From NCBI GenBank assembly GCA_033763835.1, contig JANRJS010000012.1:37260-101259 (forward strand): DNA of 64,000 nucleotides, in the 5' to 3' direction. The notes below the pieces were generated by a model, which was not told where the DNA came from, did not search any database, and saw only the letters and a list, made by a program, of their open reading frames with translations. Position 1 is the stretch's first letter. Each line of letters opens with the position of its first letter. The stretch is from JAPKYZ01 sp033763835. Its GTDB lineage: Bacteria; Acidobacteriota; Terriglobia; Bryobacterales; Bryobacteraceae. Shown here in pieces: positions 34,912-41,816 of this stretch. Made by a program: the position numbers and the translations under genes.

Positions 34912-35622
34912 TTACCTGCTCTTTCCAAATGTGATCCCGTATTCGAGAACGAGTCCCGATTTCCCGTTTGCGGCGTAGGTCGGAATTTTCCATCCGACCA
35001 CCACCACTTGGTTCTTGGTGGGATGAAACAAGACGCCGGGAATGAAGAAGCCGAACTCATGCCGGCCGGAAAACCATTCGCTTAGCAAGATCCAGCGCTT
35101 GCCAATCGGGTGTTCCGCACCCAGCAAGACGCCGCCTGTGTTTCGTCCAACTAATTGGCGCGTGGCTCCCCATCCGCCGGCCGAAATCCTAGTGCCCACG
35201 CCTGGAATCCGGAAATTGCCATGCGCATAGCTGAAACCTCCGAATCCTTGGCCGCGGTGGTTGACGATCGCCATCTGTCCGAAAGTCAGCTTGGCTTCGA
35301 GTTCGGGGCGGCTCTTTTTCCAGAACTGTGGAGAGCTCTTGAAGCCAAACCCGGTCGAGAAGGTCTCCGAGAGTGGCGATCCGCCGCTATAGCTGGTGAT
35401 TGCCAATTCGGTGGACTTTCCCGCGCCGTAGGCGAAAAAGTTGGTTCCCGACCACGACCGTCCCGGACGCCATGCGCGCGCCTGGGTTTCATGCATCAGG
35501 AAGTACTTGCCTTTGGGGGTAATGTCCGCCGAAGGCATGTTGACGATCGCTTGCTGGGCGAGCGCTCCGGCACGCGAGAGAACGATCAGTAAAGCGCTAC
35601 GCCACATTCGTTTATGGGACAC
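34912..35622 (-). CDS. Exported beta-rich protein of unknown function
   Basis: 236 residues. Signal peptide WRSALLIVLSRAGALAQ, then alternating hydrophobic/polar strands with many Gly and aromatic residues (FSTGFGFKSSPQF, GGFSYAHGNFRIPG, SGRHEFGFFIPGVL, GLVLEYGITFGK). The pattern and the C-terminal aromatic strand fit a small outer-membrane beta barrel, but this is inferred from texture alone. The 55-base gap before it holds only weak promoter-like words (TATTCT, complement around 35634). Confidence 0.6.
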   Translation of the reverse strand: MSHKRMWRSALLIVLSRAGALAQQAIVNMPSADITPKGKYFLMHETQARAWRPGRSWSGTNFFAYGAGKSTELAITSYSGGSPLSETFSTGFGFKSSPQFWKKSRPELEAKLTFGQMAIVNHRGQGFGGFSYAHGNFRIPGVGTRISAGGWGATRQLVGRNTGGVLLGAEHPIGKRWILLSEWFSGRHEFGFFIPGVLFHPTKNQVVVVGWKIPTYAANGKSGLVLEYGITFGKSR

Positions 35623-35677
35623 GGTCCATCCCAGAATACGAACGATTAACGTATTTTACTAATAGATGTTTTAGAAG

Positions 35678-36607
35678 CTAAATATCGGTATTTTCAATGT
35701 TTTTGGAAGTCGAGAAAAACCGGTTGCGAGCCGCGTCGCAGATGGCGGCCACCGCCGCGTGGCGCACCTTCCGCTCCACGGAAATCGCATAGTAGTTCTC
35801 CGTAACGCCCGCCGCCGGACCCAGCGGAACGGTGCGGTAGTTCGCCTGAATCTCTTTCTCGATCGCGGCCGGAGCGGCGAACACTCCCGCTCCCGCCTGT
35901 CCGAAGGACTTCATGAGAGCGCTATCTTTGAACTCGCCCGCCACCACCGGCCGGATTTCGTGACGGTGCATCCACAAATCGAGCGAGCGGCGCAATCCCG
36001 AGCCCTGCACCGGTAATAGAAACGGCGCGCCGTCGAGCGATTCCGGAAAGCCTTCCCGGTATCGCGCGGCCAAGTCGCGTTCGGCGAAGATCGTCACGCC
36101 GGAAGCCCCCAACGGATGATTGAACGCCTTGACGCGGGTCATGGCGGTGATCGGGACGTCGGAAAGCACCACGTGGAGACGATGCTCGGCCAGTTCGGCC
36201 AACAAGCGCTCCGGACTGTCTTCCTGGCAGACTAACTGCACCGGCTCGCCGATCGACAGCGCCGGTTCGAGAATCCGGTAGGCGATCAACTTGGGCATCA
36301 TGTCCGGCACGCCGGCCAAAAGCCGCAGCGGACGCCCCGGCGAACGTCCTTTGAGGACGTTTTGCAACTCGTTCCCGATCGCGAAGATCTCGTCCGCGTA
36401 CTGGTAAACCAGGCGTCCGGTGTCGGTGAGCGTCAGTCCGCGGCCGGCCTTGGCGAACAGCTTCTCACCCAACGCTTCTTCGAAAGCGCGGAGTTGACCG
36501 CTAACGGTGGGCTGGGCCAGCCGAAGCCGGCGGCAGGCTTTCGTGACGCCGCCTTCTTTGGCGACGGTCCAGAAGTACAGCAAATGATGGTAGTTCAGCC
36601 ATTCCAC
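35678..36607 (-). CDS. LysR-type regulator, NhaR-like
   Basis: 309 residues. The winged helix-turn-helix is at the N-terminus (LNYHHLLYFWTVAKEGGVTK, LRLAQPTVSGQLRAFEEALG), and the effector domain from about residue 90 is of the NhaR type (GVPDMMPKLIAYRILEPAL, LHVVLSDVPITAM). NhaR activates sodium/proton antiporter genes in E. coli, but no antiporter lies beside it here; the one at 60806 is far away. Target genes are therefore unknown. It stands alone, 30 bases after the small membrane protein gene on the same strand is read downstream. Confidence 0.85.
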   Translation of the reverse strand: MEWLNYHHLLYFWTVAKEGGVTKACRRLRLAQPTVSGQLRAFEEALGEKLFAKAGRGLTLTDTGRLVYQYADEIFAIGNELQNVLKGRSPGRPLRLLAGVPDMMPKLIAYRILEPALSIGEPVQLVCQEDSPERLLAELAEHRLHVVLSDVPITAMTRVKAFNHPLGASGVTIFAERDLAARYREGFPESLDGAPFLLPVQGSGLRRSLDLWMHRHEIRPVVAGEFKDSALMKSFGQAGAGVFAAPAAIEKEIQANYRTVPLGPAAGVTENYYAISVERKVRHAAVAAICDAARNRFFSTSKNIENTDI

Positions 36608-36637
36608 GCTCTCTACAATACGCGGAGCGGCCGGATG

Positions 36638-37069
36638 CTACTTCTTGCGGCCCATCGATTCGAGCTCGGTCCAAATGTCTTCGTGCTCTACCCAATCCGG
36701 CCTTTCGCGGCCCGATATCTGCAAATTTCTTTGCTTCATCGTTCCGTGACCGTAGGGGCAGATGTATTCGGTTTTGGGCGGCGAGAAGATCATCGCGCGC
36801 GACCAGCTACCCGTATTTACCGGCATCCGTAAACGCCGTAAACATGTGCGGCAGCGGAACTTCTGGTCGAGGATTACCAGATAGACCAACCCGATACAGA
36901 TCAGCGAGTAGACCATGATCGCCGTGGTCCAAGGCAGGTCGCGTGTGAACGCGGAATTGGCGAACCGCGGATCGGGCGGCGGCATGACCGCGCGGATCAA
37001 CCACTTAAGACCGCTAGCCACGGCATAGACTGCGGCCAGCTTCGCGAGAAAATAGGCCCAGTACTTCAT
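36638..37069 (-). CDS. Small two-helix membrane protein with Cys-rich zinc-ribbon-like segment
   Basis: 143 residues. Hydrophobic segments lie near residues 7-26 (LAKLAAVYAVASGLKWLI) and 48-68 (TAIMVYSLICIGLVYLVIL). The C-terminal part has CRTC at about 73-76 and CPYGH at about 101-105, a pattern that could bind zinc. I do not recognise the family. It faces no clear operon partner; proline dehydrogenase ends 58 bases upstream in the opposite reading order on the same strand. Confidence 0.6.
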   Translation of the reverse strand: MKYWAYFLAKLAAVYAVASGLKWLIRAVMPPPDPRFANSAFTRDLPWTTAIMVYSLICIGLVYLVILDQKFRCRTCLRRLRMPVNTGSWSRAMIFSPPKTEYICPYGHGTMKQRNLQISGRERPDWVEHEDIWTELESMGRKK

Positions 37070-37127
37070 CTGTATATAAGACTCCCGCCCGGAGCCGGCA
37101 GTTCCGGGAAAGCCGCGAACCGCCGGA

Positions 37128-38021
37128 TTAGTTCCGCAAGACGCTTTTGGCTAAAAAGAGAACGTTCGCCGGCCGTTCCGCCAACCGGCGCATGAAATAC
37201 GGATACCAAGCTTCGCCGTAGGGCACGTAAAGGCGCAACCGCCGCCCTTGCTCCACCATGCTGCGTTGTAGATCGCGCCGAACGCCGTAAAGCATCTGAA
37301 ATTCGAACCGGTCCGAGGCGTGACCGTCGCCGGCACGAACCATCCGGTCGTCGTGAGTGGCGAGCGCGGGATCTACGCCTCGCTCGAGCAGCGCTTTGGC
37401 CAATTTCAGATAGTTGGCGTCAACGTCCGCTTTCCTCTCAAACGCCACTTCGGGCGGTTCCTTGTACGCTCCTTTGCACAGCCGCACCGGAATCCCCGCC
37501 GCCGATAGCCGCTCGATGTCTTTTTCGCTGCGATACAGGTACGCCTGAATCACGGCGCGGACGCAGCCGTAACGCTCGTGCATAGCGGCGACGATGGCGA
37601 GCGTGCGGTCCACGTAGCCGCTCGACTCCATGTCGAACTCGACTCGCGTTCCCGCCGCTTTGGCGCGCTCCACCACCGGGGCGACGTTGTCGCGGCAAAT
37701 TGCGTCGCCTAAATCGAGGCCGAACTGCGTAAGCTTGATCGACACGGTGGAGTTCAACCGTTCATCGGATATTTTCGCGATCGCCTGGAGGCACGTTTCG
37801 CGACTTTGTGCGGCCTCGGCGGCGGTGGAGACGTTCTCGCCCAAATGGTCTAGTGAAACGGCCACCCCTTCCCGATTCACTTTGCGGCAAACGGCGATCG
37901 CCTCTGCGAGCGTGTTTCCCGCCACAAACCGGTGCGTCAGCGGCGCGGCGAATTTCGACGTTTCGGCCCACCGGCGCAAACTCGGTTGGCGGGACAGGTA
38001 GAGGAGCGCGGACCGCAGCAT
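37128..38021 (-). CDS. Proline dehydrogenase (monofunctional)
   Basis: 297 residues, normal for single-domain PRODH. Conserved elements of the FAD barrel are present: GVAVSLDHLGENVST, VSIKLTQFGLDLGD, EFDMESSGYVDRTL, AVIQAYLYRSEKDI, VRLCKGAYKEPPEVAF, LATHDDRMV, EFQMLYGVRRDLQ and RLRLYVPYGEAWYPYFMRRL. It oxidises proline to pyrroline-5-carboxylate and passes electrons to FAD and the quinone pool. The second enzyme (P5C dehydrogenase) is not in the window. ATG 38021 lies 75 bases from the divergent SnoaL-like gene. Confidence 0.95.
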   Translation of the reverse strand: MLRSALLYLSRQPSLRRWAETSKFAAPLTHRFVAGNTLAEAIAVCRKVNREGVAVSLDHLGENVSTAAEAAQSRETCLQAIAKISDERLNSTVSIKLTQFGLDLGDAICRDNVAPVVERAKAAGTRVEFDMESSGYVDRTLAIVAAMHERYGCVRAVIQAYLYRSEKDIERLSAAGIPVRLCKGAYKEPPEVAFERKADVDANYLKLAKALLERGVDPALATHDDRMVRAGDGHASDRFEFQMLYGVRRDLQRSMVEQGRRLRLYVPYGEAWYPYFMRRLAERPANVLFLAKSVLRN

Positions 38022-38096
38022 TTCCGAATCCCAATTGTCGCCTACGCGACTTGAGGTACGAGGTCCGTAAAATCGAATTGGACTCCGGGAGAACTC

Positions 38097-38489
38097 ATGA
38101 ACCTACAAGCGTCGATCGCGCGGGCTTACGCCGCCTTCAATCGCCGGGACATCGACGATGCTTTAGCGCTGATGACCGGGAATGTGAGTTGGCCCAAAGC
38201 GTCCGAAGGCGGGCGCGTCGCCGGCAAAGAGGAAGTGCGGGCCTACTGGACACGCCAGTGGGAAGAGTTCGACGCCGTCGTGGAGCCGGTCGAGATCGTC
38301 GAGCGTACGGGCGGCGTGGTCGAAGTCACCGTCCATCAGCGAGTAAAGAATCTGGAAGGCGACGTTCTATTCGACGGCGAAGTCCGGCACATTTACACCT
38401 TCGCCGACGGGCTGATCGAACGCATGGACCTGGGAGACGAGGAAGCGAATCCGGATCTGCCGGCGAAGGCGTTTTCCGGAAGCCGCTAG
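38097..38489 (+). CDS. SnoaL-like / NTF2-fold protein
   Basis: 130 residues from ATG 38097 after GGGAGA. The fold signature is ARAYAAFNRRDIDDALALMT near the start, then VAGKEEVRAYWTRQWEEFDA, then the strands VEVTVHQRVKNLEGDVL and VRHIYTFADGLIERMDL. The NTF2-like superfamily includes isomerases, ester hydrolases and binding proteins, so a specific reaction cannot be named. Its TAG overlaps the stop of the convergent histidine kinase by four bases (CTAG, 38486-38489). Confidence 0.85.
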   Translation: MNLQASIARAYAAFNRRDIDDALALMTGNVSWPKASEGGRVAGKEEVRAYWTRQWEEFDAVVEPVEIVERTGGVVEVTVHQRVKNLEGDVLFDGEVRHIYTFADGLIERMDLGDEEANPDLPAKAFSGSR

Positions 38490-39799
38490 GCGCCAACCGG
38501 CAGCGCGATCTCGACTTCGAGCCCCGGCTGTGCGTTGCGCGCGGCGACGGTACCGTGGTGCAGGTGAATGGCGCGATGGGCGATCGCCAAGCCGAGCCCC
38601 ATGCCGCCCGTCGCGCCGTTGCGCGAAGAGTCCTCTCGAAAAAACGGCTTGAAAATTTCGCCTAGGTGCTGGTCCTGCACACCCGGCCCCTGATCGCGTA
38701 CCCGAATCACGGCGTTCTCGCTCGACCGGACCAAGCCGATTTCGACCGCCGAGCTTTCCGGCGCGTAACGCACGGCGTTGCGGACGATGTTCTCGACGGC
38801 GCGCCGCAGCAGTTCGCGGTCGCCGCGCACTACTACCGGTTCGTCCAGACGAGTGACGATCTTGACGTGCCGCAACTCCGCTTCCCAAGCGGCGTCGTCG
38901 GCGACTTCCTTCAGCAGATCGTTTACCGGCACCGGCGAGAGGTCGCGCGTCGCCGGATCGCCCTCGGCGCGCGTCACTTGCAGCAACTGCCCGACCAGGG
39001 CGCTCAACCGGTCGGCCTCTTTGCGAATTCGGGCGAGCGACGCCTCGCGGTCCGGGGCGGTGCGGGCTAGCTCGATCGCGAAGCCCAGCCGCGAAAGAGG
39101 CGTGCGAAGTTCGTGCGAAATGTCCTGCAACAGGCGGCGCTCGGCGGTGAGCAGCGTTTGGATCCGGTCCGCCATTTGGTCGAACGCGCGAGAGACGTCG
39201 CCGAATTCGTCTCGCCGCGACGATCCGATACGCGCCGCGAGTTCGCCGCGGCCGAAGCGATCGAGCGAAGATCGCAGGCCGCGCACGGGATTGACGAGGT
39301 AACGCGTCAGGATGTAGGAAAGCAAGCCGACGGCGGCGAGAATCCAGGTGTAATAGGGCAACAGCGACCAAGGCGAGGGCCGCCAAGTGGGCATAACCAC
39401 ATAGCGGTACTTCCCGTCCGCCGAGGAAACGACGATCGGGCCGCCCGGTGTAACAAACCGCGGAAAGGGTCCGGGCGGGCCTAGCGGCTCGCGGCCCTCG
39501 GCGAAGATTTTGGAACGGTCCTCGCCGGTCAGCAAATCGCGCCCCCGCGAGTCGGTGAAGTAGCGCCCGCCGGGGAACACTTCGTCGATCTGCCGCACCG
39601 CTCGCCCCAACTCGGCCGCGCCTCCGGTCTCGTACGCCCGCCGAAGCAAATCGATCTGCAATTGCAGCGACCGGGTGAACGGGTCGTCCTTGCGGAGAGT
39701 CCGCGAAAGCAGCCACGTGGTGCCCGCCAATCCCGCGACGCAAATCAGCAGAGTGAGCAGCGTCCAGGCGAGAACTTTCGAATACGTCGAGCGGAACAT
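38486..39799 (-). CDS. Sensor histidine kinase, CpxA/EnvZ-like
   Basis: 437 residues. First membrane helix at about 8-28, a periplasmic sensor of about 110 residues, second helix near 147-167, HAMP domain, then the H-box SHELRTPLSRL (phosphorylated His), N-box VENIVRNAVRYAPE, G1 RDQGPGVQDQHLGEIFKPFF and G2 GMGLGLAIAHRAIHLHHG. The layout is that of OmpR-family partners such as CpxA. Its ATG overlaps the response regulator stop by one base (39799), so the two are cotranscribed and translated together. The signal is unknown. Confidence 0.93.
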   Translation of the reverse strand: MFRSTYSKVLAWTLLTLLICVAGLAGTTWLLSRTLRKDDPFTRSLQLQIDLLRRAYETGGAAELGRAVRQIDEVFPGGRYFTDSRGRDLLTGEDRSKIFAEGREPLGPPGPFPRFVTPGGPIVVSSADGKYRYVVMPTWRPSPWSLLPYYTWILAAVGLLSYILTRYLVNPVRGLRSSLDRFGRGELAARIGSSRRDEFGDVSRAFDQMADRIQTLLTAERRLLQDISHELRTPLSRLGFAIELARTAPDREASLARIRKEADRLSALVGQLLQVTRAEGDPATRDLSPVPVNDLLKEVADDAAWEAELRHVKIVTRLDEPVVVRGDRELLRRAVENIVRNAVRYAPESSAVEIGLVRSSENAVIRVRDQGPGVQDQHLGEIFKPFFREDSSRNGATGGMGLGLAIAHRAIHLHHGTVAARNAQPGLEVEIALPVGA

Positions 39800-40509
39800 C
39801 AGGCCCCCACTTCCGCCGGAGCGCAGAACATATAGCCCGCGCCGCGAATTGTGCGAATCAGATCCCGGTGATCGCCGAGCTTCTTGCGCAGATGGCTAAT
39901 GTGCACATCGAGGGAGCGCTCGAAAGGGCTTGCCTCGCGCTGGTAGAGCACCGTCATGAGCTGATCGCGCGAAACGACCTGGCCGGAGGAACGAACCAGA
40001 AACTCGAGAATATCGAACTCGATGCCCGTGAGTTCCAGCGGTTCTCCATCGGCCCACGCTTCGCGGGAGCCCGTATTGACGCGTACCCCGCTCGATTCAA
40101 GCTGTTCCGGCTTGGCCATCGCCGAAGAACGCGCGCGCCGCAGCACCGCGCGAATGCGGGCTAACAGTTCGTCGGGAGCGAACGGCTTCGGGAGATAGTC
40201 GTCGGCCCCGGCGTCGAGCCCGGCGATCCGGTCCGATCGCTCGGTGCGGGCGGTGAGCATGATCACCGGCTTCGAGGAGCGCCGCCGCAACAGACGCAAC
40301 AATTCAAAGCCGTCCAGGCCGGGCAGCATGACGTCGAGCAGGATCAGGTCGTGATCGCCCTCCATCGCGCGAGCCAGGCCGCGGCGGCCGTCGCCTGCCA
40401 CTTCCAACTTGATTCCGCTCTGAGCGAAGAACTCGCTCATCAGGTCGCAAAGTTCGCGGTCGTCTTCGATCAACAGCAGGTTTGCCTCGAAGGCCATTTC
40501 GTTAGGCAT
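39799..40509 (-). CDS. OmpR-family response regulator, CpxR-like
   Basis: 236 residues from ATG 40509, chosen because AAAGGAAG precedes it; ATG 40497 has no ribosome-binding site, and a much longer in-frame extension to 41115 crosses the divergent gene. The receiver domain has the acidic pair in LLIEDDREL, the phosphoacceptor in LILLDVMLPGLDGFEL and KPF. The winged-helix effector domain ends LDVHISHLRKKLGDHRDLIR. It would bind direct repeats near promoters when phosphorylated by the kinase at 38486. The divergent 40622 gene is the nearest target candidate. Confidence 0.93.
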   Translation of the reverse strand: MPNEMAFEANLLLIEDDRELCDLMSEFFAQSGIKLEVAGDGRRGLARAMEGDHDLILLDVMLPGLDGFELLRLLRRRSSKPVIMLTARTERSDRIAGLDAGADDYLPKPFAPDELLARIRAVLRRARSSAMAKPEQLESSGVRVNTGSREAWADGEPLELTGIEFDILEFLVRSSGQVVSRDQLMTVLYQREASPFERSLDVHISHLRKKLGDHRDLIRTIRGAGYMFCAPAEVGA

Positions 40510-40621
40510 GCTTCCTTTCATGTTAGTCGCAGAAAAACAAAGGCTTAACACTTTTTTACGCACTTCCTTCCGGTCTAGGCGTAACAAAGGGAGTGGCCGA
40601 TCATCTTTACGTGTGGACGTT
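40510..40621. promoter_or_regulatory. Divergent promoter region between the response regulator and the 40622 gene
   Basis: 112 bases, including a T-rich stretch. Two copies of TTTACG (40555-40560 and 40606-40611), reading CGTAAA on the minus strand, resemble half-sites used by CpxR-type regulators, but they are 51 bases apart rather than in tandem. No clear -10/-35 pair is visible. Included because it separates a two-component system from a probable target. Confidence 0.3.
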
Positions 40622-41773
40622 ATGAAACTTTTTCTTGTTGCGGCTTTGGCGGCGGTCTCCGCCTGGAGCCAGGCGGCGCGCACGATGGGCGCATTGGAAT
40701 CCATCGACGCGGCGGCGAAGAAAATCGTCGTGAAAACGGACGCGGGTGAGAGCGCGACCCTCGATCTGGCCGATTCCACCGCGTACGTCCGAATTAAGCC
40801 GGGCGCGCGCGATCTGACCGGAGCGGAACCGTTGAAAGTCGCGGACCTCGCCGTTGGGGACCGCGTGCTGGTGCAAGGCAATCCCGCGACGCGCGTGATT
40901 GTGATGTCGAAAGGCGACATCGCCACCAAACAAGCCGCCGACAAGGCGATGTGGGACAAGCGCGGCGTCATGGGCACGGTAACGGCGGTGAATGCCGCCG
41001 AACAGACCGTCACGGTGGGTGTGCGCAGCGGGATGCCGGGCACTCCGGCGAAACCGATGACGATCTCAACCAACAGCCGTACCGTCGTCCGCCGGTACGC
41101 CCCCGATTCGATCAAATTTTCCGAAGCGCAACCCTCGACGCTCGCCGAGATTCGGGTCGGAGATCAGGTCCGCGCCCTGGGCGATAAGAACGCCGAGGGT
41201 ACGGCCATGTCCGCTGAAGAGCTGGTGTCCGGTACGTTCAAGAACATCGCGGCTACGATCCTCTCGATTGACGAGGCGGCGGGTACGCTGACGGTAACCG
41301 ATCTCGACGCTAAGAAGCCGGTGCTGGTGCATTTCCGCCCCGATTCGAGCGCAAAACGGATGCCGGAGATGATGGCCCGCATGATGGCGTTCATGCTGAA
41401 CGCCGGTAGTGGCGGCGCGGGCGGCGCAGGCGCACCGGGAATGGCGATGCGCCCAGGTGGCGGTGCGGGAGGCCCGGGTGGAGGCATGCGCCAAGGCGGC
41501 GGTGCCGGAGGGCCGGGCGGCATGATGATGGGCGGAGGCGGGCCTCCGAATCCCGCGCAGATGCTGGAACGCTTGCCCCCCATCAAGCTCGCCGATCTCA
41601 AGGTGGGCGACGCTTTGATCATCTCCTCTACGGCGGGCAAGAAAGACGGCGAGCTTACCGCGATCACCGTGCTCGCGGGCGTAGAGCCAATCCTCACTTC
41701 CCCCTCGCGCAATGGCTCTACGATCGGCGGCTGGAATCTCGACATGGGCGGCGGCATGGGCATGACGCCCTAG
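40622..41773 (+). CDS. Exported protein with repeated OB-like modules and a Gly/Met/Pro-rich insert
   Basis: 383 residues from ATG 40622, which gives the signal peptide MKLFLVAALAAVSAWSQA; an in-frame ATG at 40508 would run through the divergent promoter. Repeated DUF5666-like beta modules are visible as pairs of strands: 'LKVADLAVGDRVLVQG', 'LAEIRVGDQVRALGDK' and 'LADLKVGDALIISS', each after a segment like 'MGTVTAVNAAEQTVTV'. Residues about 260-315 are Gly/Met/Pro-rich (GGGMRQGGGAGGPGGMMMGG). The TonB receptor starts 43 bases downstream and carries a similar tract. It is probably periplasmic; ligand unknown. Confidence 0.78.
   Translation: MKLFLVAALAAVSAWSQAARTMGALESIDAAAKKIVVKTDAGESATLDLADSTAYVRIKPGARDLTGAEPLKVADLAVGDRVLVQGNPATRVIVMSKGDIATKQAADKAMWDKRGVMGTVTAVNAAEQTVTVGVRSGMPGTPAKPMTISTNSRTVVRRYAPDSIKFSEAQPSTLAEIRVGDQVRALGDKNAEGTAMSAEELVSGTFKNIAATILSIDEAAGTLTVTDLDAKKPVLVHFRPDSSAKRMPEMMARMMAFMLNAGSGGAGGAGAPGMAMRPGGGAGGPGGGMRQGGGAGGPGGMMMGGGGPPNPAQMLERLPPIKLADLKVGDALIISSTAGKKDGELTAITVLAGVEPILTSPSRNGSTIGGWNLDMGGGMGMTP
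41399..41553 (+). repeat. Gly/Met/Pro-rich low-complexity tract
   Basis: About 50 codons for Gly with Ala, Met, Pro and occasional Arg (PGGGAGGPGGGMRQGG, GGPGGMMMGGGGPP). Codon usage is mixed. A similar tract occurs in the next gene at 44389. Confidence 0.8.
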
Positions 41774-41816
41774 GCACACCCGAACAAAATCACCACAAAA
41801 CGTTTGGAAGGAAACC

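Noticed and set aside
38367..39743. A 458-codon minus-strand open frame over the histidine kinase
   Set aside because: Shadow frame; the kinase frame carries all H, N and G boxes.
40510..41115. Extension of the response regulator upstream to 41115
   Set aside because: It would cross the divergent promoter and overlap the 40622 gene antisense; the family start is at about 40509.
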